A stretch of 64,000 bases of DNA from Nostoc sp. 'Peltigera membranacea cyanobiont' 210A (GTDB lineage Bacteria; Cyanobacteriota; Cyanobacteriia; Cyanobacteriales; Nostocaceae), in NCBI RefSeq assembly GCF_002246015.1, contig NZ_NOLJ01000001.1, positions 783,749-847,748 on the forward strand, given 5' to 3'. A program made the position numbers and the translations under genes. Of this stretch, positions 8,660-17,369 are shown piece by piece (the stretch's first letter is position 1; each line of letters opens with the position of its first letter). The notes under the pieces are model-generated. The model was not told where the DNA came from. It searched no databases and saw only the letters and a program-made list of their open reading frames with translations.

Positions 8660-9994
8660 CTAATGTTTGATTCCCTTAAACCGTTCTTGCGCTGCCTTAA
8701 ATGCTTCTTGCATCACCAACTGAATTTTCTCTCGATCGGGTTTCTTCCCTCCCATTAGATCGCCAAAGTAAACACAGGCTGCTTCCCCTAGTGCCCAGGT
8801 ATAGGCAGCTGCCCAAGAAGCGGCGATCGCACTCCCAATACCTGGTATAAATTTAATTAACTCACGGGCAATTGCTTGTGCTAAAAAACCACCTGCGATC
8901 GCACTCACAACGCCTCCTGCTTGAGATGGGGTAAGTGTCTGCCCATATAATTTACCCAACAGACCCACCATTGATACTTGCAAGGCAGTGAGTACGGGCA
9001 TTGTCGTAAATGGCAAAGGTACAGCAGCAAGAGTTGCAGACATAATCGCAAATGGCAAAATATAACGGCGTGCAGCATCTCGGTAAAGGTTGCCAATTTG
9101 CTTCCCAACTTCTTCTCGATCTAATAGCTGATAAATCGCCTGGGCTTCTGCTTGTGGGAGTAGTTCTGCTAAGGAATCTCGCAGTGCTTCTAAGCCATAA
9201 AATACCGGAGTATAGCCATCTTCTTCTAAGGTAAAGTCAATGAGTACAGAGCGATCGCTTATTCCTGCGAAGGCTTGTTGCATTGCCGCAAATGCGCGGT
9301 TGACTTCCTGATAATCTGGCGGATAGGTGGGATGATCGACGATATCGCCAGGATAAACTTCGTGCAAGCAGGTAACTACCAGCAGACAGGGAATGTCTGG
9401 ATACTTTTGGCGCAGTTGTTGAGCAATTTGTCGTAGGGTGTCAGTTGCAAAATCATTAATTTTGACAGTCAAAAGCAGGATTCTGGCGGAACGAGTTTCC
9501 TGTTGTAGATCGCCAACTAACTCTTGAATAATTGTTTGAGTATCTTGTTTGACATCACCCAGCCCCACCGTATCCGTAAAAATCAGTAATGGCAGGTCAT
9601 TGGAAGGATAGGCATAGCGCTGGGTGTGTTGTGTGTGTGGGCGAAATCCTTGACCGACAATTTCAGCAGCAACTCCCGTCAATCCCCTGACAATAGAACT
9701 TTTTCCGGCTTGAGGTTTACCAATTAAGAGGGCTTCTGTGGTTGGCAGTTCGGCTCGGATTTTCTCTAAAATCTCTGCAACCTGAGTATCGCTCACACTA
9801 AACCATTCCACAACTGTCTGTGCCACTTGTTCTACGGGTAGGAGTTGGGTTAGACGTGTTGTTGCTTTGTTCCAGACACCACCAATCTGATTTGTCCAGG
9901 AATTATCAACCGACTTGGTAATCTTTTTGTCGCTCGGTTCACTCAATTGCTGAGAATCAGTTGACGGTAAGTCGGCATCACGTTGCTCAGTCAT
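8660..9994 (-). CDS. GTPase with DUF697 membrane domain
   Basis: The frame is open to 10129, but the upstream part reads like untranslated sequence; ATG at 9994 (MTEQRDADLP) is the more natural start, with ATG at 10000 as alternative. The G domain has the P-loop GKPQAGKSS, the G3 motif DTVGLGD and a hydrophobic strand before the G4 region (LLVVTCLHE in place of NKxD). The C-terminal third has glycine- and alanine-rich membrane-like helices (SATLAAVPLPFTTMPVLTAL, GGVVSAIAGGFLAQAIA) characteristic of DUF697. Such Era/dynamin-like GTPases are membrane associated; the function here is unknown. The missing canonical G4 lysine-aspartate pair suggests altered nucleotide specificity. Confidence 0.8.
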   Translation of the reverse strand: MTEQRDADLPSTDSQQLSEPSDKKITKSVDNSWTNQIGGVWNKATTRLTQLLPVEQVAQTVVEWFSVSDTQVAEILEKIRAELPTTEALLIGKPQAGKSSIVRGLTGVAAEIVGQGFRPHTQHTQRYAYPSNDLPLLIFTDTVGLGDVKQDTQTIIQELVGDLQQETRSARILLLTVKINDFATDTLRQIAQQLRQKYPDIPCLLVVTCLHEVYPGDIVDHPTYPPDYQEVNRAFAAMQQAFAGISDRSVLIDFTLEEDGYTPVFYGLEALRDSLAELLPQAEAQAIYQLLDREEVGKQIGNLYRDAARRYILPFAIMSATLAAVPLPFTTMPVLTALQVSMVGLLGKLYGQTLTPSQAGGVVSAIAGGFLAQAIARELIKFIPGIGSAIAASWAAAYTWALGEAACVYFGDLMGGKKPDREKIQLVMQEAFKAAQERFKGIKH

Positions 9995-10145
9995 TTTCAT
10001 CCAAACATAGAAGACCCTTTTTGTCATCTTATAGCGATTTTTAAAGGGATAACTAGTACCTTTAGTAGTGTTCCTGAGCATGAGTGATCGCTTTTTAGGG
10101 GCTGACAATGCGATTGTTTCGGCTAACAATGCGATTGGTCTTTCA

Positions 10146-10165
10146 AGACGCGATAAATCGCGTCT
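10146..10165. repeat. Palindromic repeat AGACGCGAT-AA-ATCGCGTCT
   Basis: Perfect 9-bp arms around a 2-base centre. Three relatives occur in the window at 17693-17712, 28399-28418 and 37025-37045, always intergenic, always with the same arms or one change. Confidence 0.7.
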
Positions 10166-10317
10166 CTACAATCTGGGTTTTGTCGCAAAATTTGTCCACC
10201 CTGCGGGATCTTGCTACATCCCCCAACCCCTTCTCCCAATATTGGGGGAGCGAATTTCAAAGTCCCTCTGCCAAGCTTGGGAGAGGGATTTAGGGTGAGG
10301 GCTTTTGATTCAGGATT

Positions 10318-10565
10318 TAGTATCAACTTGGTTCAATCAAATCAGCGATCGCTTTCACCAATACATCTGGCCTGGATTTCTCACTTGTGAGAAATCCAAG
10401 GGGTGTGGGAGGTGTGGGAAGTGTGGGAGGATGAGGAAGAAGTCTTACCCCCCACACTCCCCACACTCCCCACACTCCTCTTCCCCTGAAGCCTACACTA
10501 TGTGTGAGAAATCCGGGCTGGCTCTACTGGAAATATACATTTGAAATCTTGCTGCTGATTCATTT
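10318..10565 (-). pseudogene. Degenerate second copy of the 3' end of the downstream hybrid kinase gene
   Basis: Bases 10321-10370 match 11380-11429 (the end of the kinase receiver domain and just beyond) with about five differences, and 10520-10565 continues the match to about 11495 with two gaps. The two halves are separated by a palindromic insert (10374-10513). The toxin-antitoxin pair lies between this remnant and the intact kinase. The same arrangement is seen at 33431-33510. Confidence 0.7.
10374..10513. repeat. Palindromic GT-rich insert in the kinase remnant
   Basis: Starts with the palindrome GGATTTCTCAC-TT-GTGAGAAATCC and ends with GTGAGAAATCC. Inside are three GTGTGGGA-type repeats and three complementary CCCCACACT repeats, giving a long potential hairpin. 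It has no ORF and separates two parts of the duplicated kinase 3' end. Confidence 0.55.
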
Positions 10566-10593
10566 TTAGAAATTTATTTATTTCGAGTTTATT

Positions 10594-11056
10594 TTATCCA
10601 TCTGATGGTTTCTCTGTGAGGCGCTCTTTCCAGTATCCCGGTTCACGGCTACAGTGCATTACCGCCAAAATTAAAACGCGATCTTCCTCAATAGTGTATA
10701 AAATTCCATAGGGAAATTTGCGCGTTAGACATCGACGAATGTCTTCGTCAACAACAGCCCAACGAGTCGGTGATATCATGTCCGCTTAATTGCTTATTAA
10801 ACCTGAAGAACCCCACCCCCGCCAAAGCTACGCTTTGTCTCCCCTCCCCGCAAGCGGGGAGGGGATTAAGGGGTGGGGTGCAATGACTGTGGTTAGCATA
10901 ACTAATTATGCGGACATGATATGACTGGATAATTCGGAAAATTGCATCCTCAACCGCATTAATCAATGCTTGTGCTAATTCAACCCGGCGCTCTGCGTAA
11001 AACTTGACTGCTTCACCGTATTCACTCAATGCTGCTGGATGAAAGACGTATTTCAT
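10594..11056 (-). pseudogene. RelE/ParE-family toxin gene split by a MITE
   Basis: The N-terminal 46 codons (MKYVFHPAALSEYGEAVKFY ... FRIIQS) and the C-terminal 58 codons (PTRWAVVDEDIRRC ... GYWKERL) are both intact but separated by the 148-bp MITE plus its 3-bp duplication, 151 bp in all, which breaks the frame. Removing the element and one TCA repeat rejoins the codons for Gln-Ser-Pro-Thr-Arg-Trp and restores a toxin of about 104 residues with the conserved RRCL..FPYGILY core. Toxins of this family inhibit translation or gyrase. The ATG overlaps the antitoxin stop by one base, the usual operon layout. Confidence 0.85.
10774..10921 (+). mobile_element. 148-bp MITE, copy 2, inserted in the toxin gene (TGA duplication)
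   Basis: Same 12-bp ends (TATCATGTCCGC / GCGGACATGATA) and same interior as the element at 5243-5388. It is flanked by TGA at 10771-10773 and 10922-10924, which reads TCA on the toxin strand. Few substitutions separate the two copies, so movement was probably recent. Confidence 0.9.
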
Positions 11057-11298
11057 TACTCCAAAAGTTGTCTTACTCTAGCTAAGGCTTCCTCTCCAGG
11101 AATGGGTGAAACCGCACCGCTACGAACTTCATCTCTACGCTTCTTGGCTTCATCTGTCCACAGTGTTTGGAGTGTTTCGTCTACATCAAATTCAAGACTT
11201 TCAACCAGTTTTTCTGCCAACAATGCTCTCGCTGCACTGGGCAAAGTTAAGGCTTCTTTCATGATCTGCTCAACAGATGCCATAATTCCTGAAAGCAT
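11056..11298 (-). CDS. Addiction-module antitoxin (TIGR02574-like)
   Basis: 80 residues: an N-terminal helix, then LTLPSAARALLAEKLVESLE, the typical segment of the short antitoxins paired with RelE/ParE-type toxins, and a charged C-terminus (EEALARVRQLLE) that would cover the toxin. Start could be the Met at position 1 or the Met at position 6 (MASVEQ). It overlaps the disrupted toxin gene by one base and appears intact. With the partner broken, selection for its neutralising role should be gone, although it may still act on related toxins elsewhere. Confidence 0.8.
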   Translation of the reverse strand: MLSGIMASVEQIMKEALTLPSAARALLAEKLVESLEFDVDETLQTLWTDEAKKRRDEVRSGAVSPIPGEEALARVRQLLE

Positions 11299-11381
11299 AA
11301 GGACTATTCAGAGTCTAGCAGGAAAGCAGTAGACATCGCACAACACTAAAGTGATGGACAGCCGACGGACGCTTACTTGTA

Positions 11382-14018
11382 TCAGCCTGGCTCAATCAAA
11401 TCAGCGATCGCTTTTACCAATACATCTGGATCTACTGGTTTGGAAATATGCATTTGAAATCCTGCGGCTAATGCTTGCTGCTGATTCATTTCCCCTGCAT
11501 AAGCCGTCAGAGCGATCGCTGGTATGTTTCCTCCCTGTTGGGGCGATCGCGATCGCACTTCACGCATCAGCATATAACCGTCAGTTTTTGGCATTCCAAT
11601 ATCGCTAATTAAAACATCTGGTATCGACTCAGATAGTGCTTGTAATGCTTCTTGTGCTGATGACACGGCGGTTACTTGCACGCCGTAGTCTTGCAAAATA
11701 AAGGTAATTAAATCGCGGATATCTGGTTCATCGTCCACTACCAAAACTTGAGTGTCTGCAAGCAGCGAGGATTCCGGCTCAGAATATGAAGATTGATTCT
11801 CTTCACCCCGAACCTGTTCGCTTCTAACCAAAAGCGGTAACTCGACACTGAAGGTTGCACCCAGTCCTTCTCCAAGACTTTCGGCTTGAACATTTCCCCC
11901 ATGCATTTCTACAACCTTACGCACGATCGCAAGTCCTAAACCTAGTCCACCAAATGTCCGTGTAGTTGTGCCATCAGCTTGGCGAAAGTAATCGAACACA
12001 TAAGGCAAAAAGTCTAGGCTAATTCCCTTACCTGTATCGCTGACCTGAATTTGAGCCTGATTACCAACTTCCATGAGTCGAATTTCTACCCGTCCGCCTG
12101 TTGGTGTAAATTTTACCGCATTAGAAAGCAAGTTCCACACAACTTGTTGCAGCCGATTTGGGTCGCCCATCACTTGTCCCAAATTGGCATCAAATACCGT
12201 CTGAATTTGAATTGACTTGGCTTGTGCTGCTAGTTTTACCGTTTCTAGTGCTGCTTCAACTACCATTACCAAGCTGACGGGACAGATATTCAAGTTTAAT
12301 TTTCCTTGGAGGATGCGCGACACATCCAACAAATCTTCAATTAGCTGGGTTTGTAACTTCGCATTGCGTTCAATGGTTTCTAAGGCGTGATGAGTAGTTT
12401 TTTCATCAAACTTGCGAGTCCGCAGCATTTTCGACCATCCCAGAATGGAGTTGAGTGGGGTTCGCAGTTCATGGGAGAGAACCGCCAGAAATTCATCTTT
12501 AATTTTGTTGGCGATTTCTGCTTGTTGCCGTGCTGCCTTTTCGCAGTCGAGTAGGCGATCGCATTCTTTTTCAGCCAATTTGCGCTCGGTAATATCCAGT
12601 ACAAAAGCAACACCATGTTCTTGAGAATCATTCAGCAAAGCTATCCCTAAAACAATCGGTACTCGCTTGCCGTTGCGGTGGATATATTCTTTCTCATAAA
12701 TTTTGGAAACTCCAGTGGTTTGCACCTCCAAAATGGCGCGATCGTCTAAATCCTGATACTTAACAGGAGTAAGTTCTTTCCAATTAATTCTGCCTAAAGT
12801 AGCAAACTCATCACGAGTGTAACCAGCTAATTCAAGAAAGGCATCATTGGCATCAATCACAAAGCCATGCACATTCCAAAAAGCGACCCCAATCAAGTTA
12901 GATTCAAACAAACGCCGAAATCGTGCTTCACTTTCACGTAAAACTTTTTCTGCCCGTTTGTGTTCGGTAATATCGCGAGAAACAGTAATTACGCCTTCAA
13001 TAGTTTGGTCAACATTCCGTAATGGTGTGAGAATATATTCATAATAATGTACGCCATCACGAGTAACATATCTACACTCATCTTTGAGCGGCTGTCCAGT
13101 GTTCATCACAGCTTGTCGTTGATTATCTACCTGCGTGATTAGGTCTGCGGGTAAATCCATTTCTGACAACGTTTTGCCAATAATATCTTGGGTATTTAAA
13201 CCTAGTATACTTGCTCCATCACGGCTGACATACTGATAACAACCTTGGCGATTAAAAATATAAATATGATCGACTGAAGCGGTAAGGATGGCATTTAAAA
13301 TATTTGCCTGTTCTTGGACTTGTGTCGTGAGTTCGCGAGTACTTTCTACTGCTTGCTTACACACAGTAGTTTCCATACAAACGCCGATCATTCGCACCGC
13401 TTGCCCTTGAGGGTTATAGATAAATTTTCCGTTGGCAGAAATCCAATGTGTACTTTGGTCTGAGCGAACTATACGAAATTCATCATTGTAGTCAGTCTTT
13501 TGTGCCAAAGCCTGAGCGATCGCTTGCATTACAGATTGGCTATCTTCAGGATGAACGCACTTTTGAAACGTCTCATAAGGACTATCAGAACTACTTGGAA
13601 GTAGACCAAAAAGCAGTCCATAATTTTCCGACCAGATGACTTGATTGGTAACAATATTCCAGTCCCATAAACCCATTTGAGATACATCTAGAGTTAGCCT
13701 CAGCCGTTCTTGACTCTCCCTGAGAAGTACTTCTAGCTGCTGACGCGCCGCAGTTTCTTGTTGGAGTTGCTCTAAAATTACTGCTACCTCTGTTGGCATG
13801 AGATGTACAGATGTTTCCTTAACTTTAATATGAGAATTTTCTGCTTCTAATGGCAGCTTTCTTTTTAGTTCTGTTAATTGTTCCTCAAGTGCTGCTTGCC
13901 TTTGTTGATAAAATCTCTCTGATTGCTCTAACTCAGCTACTCGCTGCTGCAAAACTGCTAATTCATCAGTGAGTTGAAAGTTAATTTTATTAACATTTTG
14001 CTTTTGCATATTGTACAC
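11382..14018 (-). CDS. Hybrid sensor histidine kinase with three PAS domains and receiver
   Basis: 878 residues, soluble. Order: N-terminal coiled coil (about 15-105), PAS (105-225), PAS (235-355), PAS (365-482), HisKA with the phospho-acceptor His516 in LSHELRTPL, HATPase with N-box NLLSNAVKF and GGLGLGLAI, and a C-terminal receiver with VVDDEPD and phospho-acceptor Asp806 (SDIGMP) and the conserved lysine in HISKPVD. There are no membrane helices, so it senses an intracellular signal, possibly redox or light through a PAS cofactor. No output regulator is adjacent. A degenerate duplicate of its last codons lies at 10318-10565. Confidence 0.93.
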   Translation of the reverse strand: MYNMQKQNVNKINFQLTDELAVLQQRVAELEQSERFYQQRQAALEEQLTELKRKLPLEAENSHIKVKETSVHLMPTEVAVILEQLQQETAARQQLEVLLRESQERLRLTLDVSQMGLWDWNIVTNQVIWSENYGLLFGLLPSSSDSPYETFQKCVHPEDSQSVMQAIAQALAQKTDYNDEFRIVRSDQSTHWISANGKFIYNPQGQAVRMIGVCMETTVCKQAVESTRELTTQVQEQANILNAILTASVDHIYIFNRQGCYQYVSRDGASILGLNTQDIIGKTLSEMDLPADLITQVDNQRQAVMNTGQPLKDECRYVTRDGVHYYEYILTPLRNVDQTIEGVITVSRDITEHKRAEKVLRESEARFRRLFESNLIGVAFWNVHGFVIDANDAFLELAGYTRDEFATLGRINWKELTPVKYQDLDDRAILEVQTTGVSKIYEKEYIHRNGKRVPIVLGIALLNDSQEHGVAFVLDITERKLAEKECDRLLDCEKAARQQAEIANKIKDEFLAVLSHELRTPLNSILGWSKMLRTRKFDEKTTHHALETIERNAKLQTQLIEDLLDVSRILQGKLNLNICPVSLVMVVEAALETVKLAAQAKSIQIQTVFDANLGQVMGDPNRLQQVVWNLLSNAVKFTPTGGRVEIRLMEVGNQAQIQVSDTGKGISLDFLPYVFDYFRQADGTTTRTFGGLGLGLAIVRKVVEMHGGNVQAESLGEGLGATFSVELPLLVRSEQVRGEENQSSYSEPESSLLADTQVLVVDDEPDIRDLITFILQDYGVQVTAVSSAQEALQALSESIPDVLISDIGMPKTDGYMLMREVRSRSPQQGGNIPAIALTAYAGEMNQQQALAAGFQMHISKPVDPDVLVKAIADLIEPG

Positions 14019-14328
14019 CGCTAATATTTAACAATATCGACTTGAAGAGTAGGTATCCCCTAGTTTGATCTATGATTTTTTCAACTACCAAATGTAATCT
14101 ATCAAAGGTTACATAAAAATCAAAAAATAATAACACTAATTATTTTATTTTTTTAATATATACTTTATTTTTAAGCAAAAACAGTTGAGTAATTTCAGCC
14201 AAAAGGTATATATGAGTTTCGATAAATTTAGGGTAAGCACTGCCAACAACATCAAAATTGAGCTTTTTAACATCAGTTAGTTAATATTGCCCACCCTAAA
14301 AAATAGCTAGATAGTTAAATAAAAAAGG
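14019..14328. other. 310-base AT-rich intergenic region
   Basis: Very AT-rich between the kinase start and the end of the rhomboid-like gene. It should contain the kinase promoter. No repeat or hairpin stands out. Confidence 0.4.
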
Positions 14329-15027
14329 TTATCTCTTCAATCGAATGAAAGCTGCACCAATTAATAATCCCACAACCTGCCCTAAGAAAACAACACCCGA
14401 TTGATTTACGCCAACAGGAGGAATATTTAAACTGCCGATACCATAAAATAATTGTTGCACAAACCACCAAAATATATAGAAAAAGGCTGGTATTTGGATA
14501 GGAATATACAAGATTATTAGCGGCAAAACAGTATCAATTTTAGCTTTAGGAAACTTCATAACGTATGCTCCTAAAATAGCTGCGATCGCACCGTTGCCTC
14601 CAATCAATGGGACTGTCAAACTCGGTTCAGCCAGAATTTGTATTACCCCTGTCATTACACCAGCAGCCAGATAAAACCCTAAATAGCGTCTATGTCCTAG
14701 AAGATTTTCTACAGTTTTCCCAAAAACCCACAAAAATAGTAAATTTCCTAATATTTGACTAAAACTGCCGTGCAGAAATATGCCAAAAAATAGGGTAAAT
14801 ACCCGCCAAATGACAACTATCCAAGCAGCAGAGTTGAAAAAGAGAGCATTGGTAACTGCTCCACTAATCTGCGCTGGAATCATACCCCAAGTATTCACAA
14901 AATAACCTAATTGACCGATAAACTCTAGTTGAAGTTCCCATAAAAATACAGCCAGGTTAATGGCAATCAACCAGTAATTAATAATTGGTTTACTTCGACA
15001 AAGAATATTATCACTAATAGGAATCAT
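14329..15027 (-). CDS. Rhomboid-family membrane protein lacking catalytic residues
   Basis: 232 residues with six to seven membrane helices. The rhomboid core is clear: FLHGSFSQILGNLLFLWVFG (residues 84-103), VENLLGHRRYLGFYLAAG, and the segment that normally reads GxSGAIxxxLGAY. Here that segment is GGNGAIAAILGAY, so the nucleophilic serine is Asn145. The second catalytic residue, the histidine of the AH(I/V)GG motif in the last helix, is also absent: the segment reads VVFLGQVVG, with Phe214 in its place. By family knowledge it should be proteolytically inactive, like iRhoms and derlins, and may bind membrane clients instead. Confidence 0.85.
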   Translation of the reverse strand: MIPISDNILCRSKPIINYWLIAINLAVFLWELQLEFIGQLGYFVNTWGMIPAQISGAVTNALFFNSAAWIVVIWRVFTLFFGIFLHGSFSQILGNLLFLWVFGKTVENLLGHRRYLGFYLAAGVMTGVIQILAEPSLTVPLIGGNGAIAAILGAYVMKFPKAKIDTVLPLIILYIPIQIPAFFYIFWWFVQQLFYGIGSLNIPPVGVNQSGVVFLGQVVGLLIGAAFIRLKR

Positions 15028-15034
15028 ATAAATT

Positions 15035-15165
15035 GGTCATTAGTCATTGGTCATTGGTCATTTGTCATTAGTCATTAGTCATTAGTCATTTGTAATTGGC
15101 ATTAGTCATTAGTTATTCTCCCCCTGCCTCCCCTGCCTCCCCTGCCTCCCTCACTCCCACACTCC
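15035..15165. repeat. Short tandem repeats (TTAGTCA/TTGGTCA heptamers, then CCCTGCCTC)
   Basis: About ten degenerate copies of a heptamer of the type TTAGTCA or TTGGTCA (15035-15113), then three CCCTGCCTC nonamers. This matches the STRR class described in heterocystous cyanobacteria. It lies between the divergently transcribed rhomboid-like and kinase genes. Confidence 0.7.
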
Positions 15166-15239
15166 CCCACTCCGTCAGTCCTCCTTAACCTGTGGCAAGA
15201 TTGAAATCAGATCGCATCGCACTTAACTAGGCAAACAAG

Positions 15240-17369
15240 ATGCTAGGAAACACACTTGTAGGAAGATACCAAATTATTAGTAACTTGGGAGGTGGGGGTT
15301 TTGGTGAAACTTTTGTGGCTTGTGATACCCAATTACCTGGTTCACCTCTATGTGTTGTTAAGAAACTCAAACCCCAGGCAAGCGATCCGGTAACTTTGGA
15401 AACAGCTAGACGTTTATTTGATACGGAAGCACAAGTTCTGTATAAATTAGGAACTCACGATCGCATTCCCCAACTTTTAGCTTACTTTGAAGAAAATGCC
15501 GAATTCTATCTTGTACAGGAATTGATCGAAGGTCATAACCTGAGTCAAGAATTAACATCAGGTAAAGTCCTCAGTCAAGAAGAAGTCATTTCACTTTTAC
15601 AAGAGCTTTTGGCAATCTTAGAATTTGTCCATCAACAGAATGTAATTCATCGTGATGTCAATCCCCACAATATCCTCAGACGCCAACCAGATGGCAAATT
15701 AATTTTAATTGATTTTGGTGCAGTTAAACAAATTGCAACTCAAGTTATTACTCCCCAAGGTCAAACTTTAGCAACAGTAGCTATCGGTACGCCTGGATAT
15801 ATTCCTGGCGAACAAGCTCATGGTACGCCAAAATTAAGCAGTGATATCTATGCTGCGGGAATAATTGCTATTCAAGCTCTCACTGGATTATCACCAGAGG
15901 AAATAGTAAAAGATGCTGATACTAATGAAATTATCTGGCACGATAAAGCTACAGTAACACCAGAATTTGCTCAATTCTTAGATAAAATGGTGTGCTACGA
16001 CTTTCGGCAACGCTATCCTTCGGCAACAGTGGCATTACAAGCGCTGAAAGAGTTAAGACAACCACCTGTTCAGACAATAGCGTTAACTCCTCCTTCTCCA
16101 CCAAAAAATATCAACAAACCTGAACCAAAAAAAGGTATTTTAGGTAAAATTTTACTAACAATATTTTTTATTGCTGTTGGCGGAGTAGCATCAATATTTA
16201 TTTGGAATTACATTAATTCAAATAATGCCATAGAATTATCTAAACAAGGAAATACATTTTTTGATTTACAACGCTATCAAGACGCGCTAGAAGTATATGA
16301 AAAAGCCGTTAATCTTAGACCAGATTATGCTAAAGGCTGGAATGGTCAAGGTAAAACGCTAAATAAATTACGAAAATACAAAGACGCATTAGTGGCGTAT
16401 GATAAAGCAATTCAAATTCAGCCAGATTATTTAGATGCTTGGATTGGGCGTGGTACTGTATTGGGAAATTTACAGCGATATCAAGAAGCGATCGCCTCTT
16501 TTGATAAAGCCTTAGAATTAAAGAATGACAACTCAGAAGTCTGGAATGCTAAAGGTGAAGCTTTCAGTAATTTAAACCAATATGACCAGGCAATTAAATC
16601 TTATGAAAAGGCAATTGAACTCAAACCAGATAATTACGAAGCTTGGTATAAAAAAGGATTAGCTTTACAGAATTCTAGGCAATATGAAGAAGCGATCGCA
16701 GCTTATCAAAAAGTCGTTGATTTAAAACCAGACTACGAGCAAGCCTGGTATAATTTAGGGAATGCGCTAGTAAATTTAAAACGCTATCAAGATGCATTTA
16801 CAGCTTATGATAAATCGGTGCAATATCAGCCAAATTATTACCAAGCTTGGTTGTCTAGAGGTAATATATTACTGAATTTACAACGTTATCCAGAAGCAAT
16901 TGAATCTTTTAATCAAGTAATTAAATACAGTCCCAGAAACTATCAAGCATGGTATAATTTGGGATGGTCGCTGCATCAAAATCAACGCTATGAAGAAGCA
17001 ATAAAAGCTTATAATAAAGCGGCAACGCTTAAGCAAAATAACTATCAACTCTGGTATAATTTAGGGAATTCACAATACATATTACAGAAATACGAAGATG
17101 CGATCGCGTCTTATAATAAGGCAGTTCGTTATAAAGTAGACCATTCCGAAAGCTGGTTTAGTAGAGGCAATGCTCTATTAAATTTGAAACGGTATCAGGA
17201 TGCGATCGCTTCTTACGATCGAGCAATAAAATACAAGCCTAATTACCAACAAGCAATAGACGGCCGCAATCAAGCCCAAATTCAACTGCAAGGCGAAAAA
17301 GCAAAGCCTGTAATCGTACCAACTCTTCCATTTCCTAATTCCACCAATCCACCGCAGACGACACCCTAA
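15240..17369 (+). CDS. Ser/Thr protein kinase with C-terminal TPR repeats
   Basis: 709 residues. The kinase domain occupies about residues 8-275: glycine loop NLGGGGFGET, ATP lysine in VVKKLK, catalytic loop HRDVNPHN (137-144) and DFGAVKQ (158-164), then GTPGYIPGEQ. The usual HRDxKxxN lysine is Asn141. A proline-rich linker leads to one membrane helix (about 301-322), followed by roughly ten TPR units (330-690) with the recurring pattern A-W-Y-N-L-G-N. The kinase is thus cytoplasmic and the TPR part outside the membrane, or the reverse. Targets are unknown. Many such kinases exist in Nostoc. Confidence 0.93.
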   Translation: MLGNTLVGRYQIISNLGGGGFGETFVACDTQLPGSPLCVVKKLKPQASDPVTLETARRLFDTEAQVLYKLGTHDRIPQLLAYFEENAEFYLVQELIEGHNLSQELTSGKVLSQEEVISLLQELLAILEFVHQQNVIHRDVNPHNILRRQPDGKLILIDFGAVKQIATQVITPQGQTLATVAIGTPGYIPGEQAHGTPKLSSDIYAAGIIAIQALTGLSPEEIVKDADTNEIIWHDKATVTPEFAQFLDKMVCYDFRQRYPSATVALQALKELRQPPVQTIALTPPSPPKNINKPEPKKGILGKILLTIFFIAVGGVASIFIWNYINSNNAIELSKQGNTFFDLQRYQDALEVYEKAVNLRPDYAKGWNGQGKTLNKLRKYKDALVAYDKAIQIQPDYLDAWIGRGTVLGNLQRYQEAIASFDKALELKNDNSEVWNAKGEAFSNLNQYDQAIKSYEKAIELKPDNYEAWYKKGLALQNSRQYEEAIAAYQKVVDLKPDYEQAWYNLGNALVNLKRYQDAFTAYDKSVQYQPNYYQAWLSRGNILLNLQRYPEAIESFNQVIKYSPRNYQAWYNLGWSLHQNQRYEEAIKAYNKAATLKQNNYQLWYNLGNSQYILQKYEDAIASYNKAVRYKVDHSESWFSRGNALLNLKRYQDAIASYDRAIKYKPNYQQAIDGRNQAQIQLQGEKAKPVIVPTLPFPNSTNPPQTTP

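Noticed and set aside
9995-10129. Longer N-terminus for the DUF697 GTPase
   Set aside because: The extra 45 codons have no similarity to the family, and the sequence appears to be untranslated upstream DNA.
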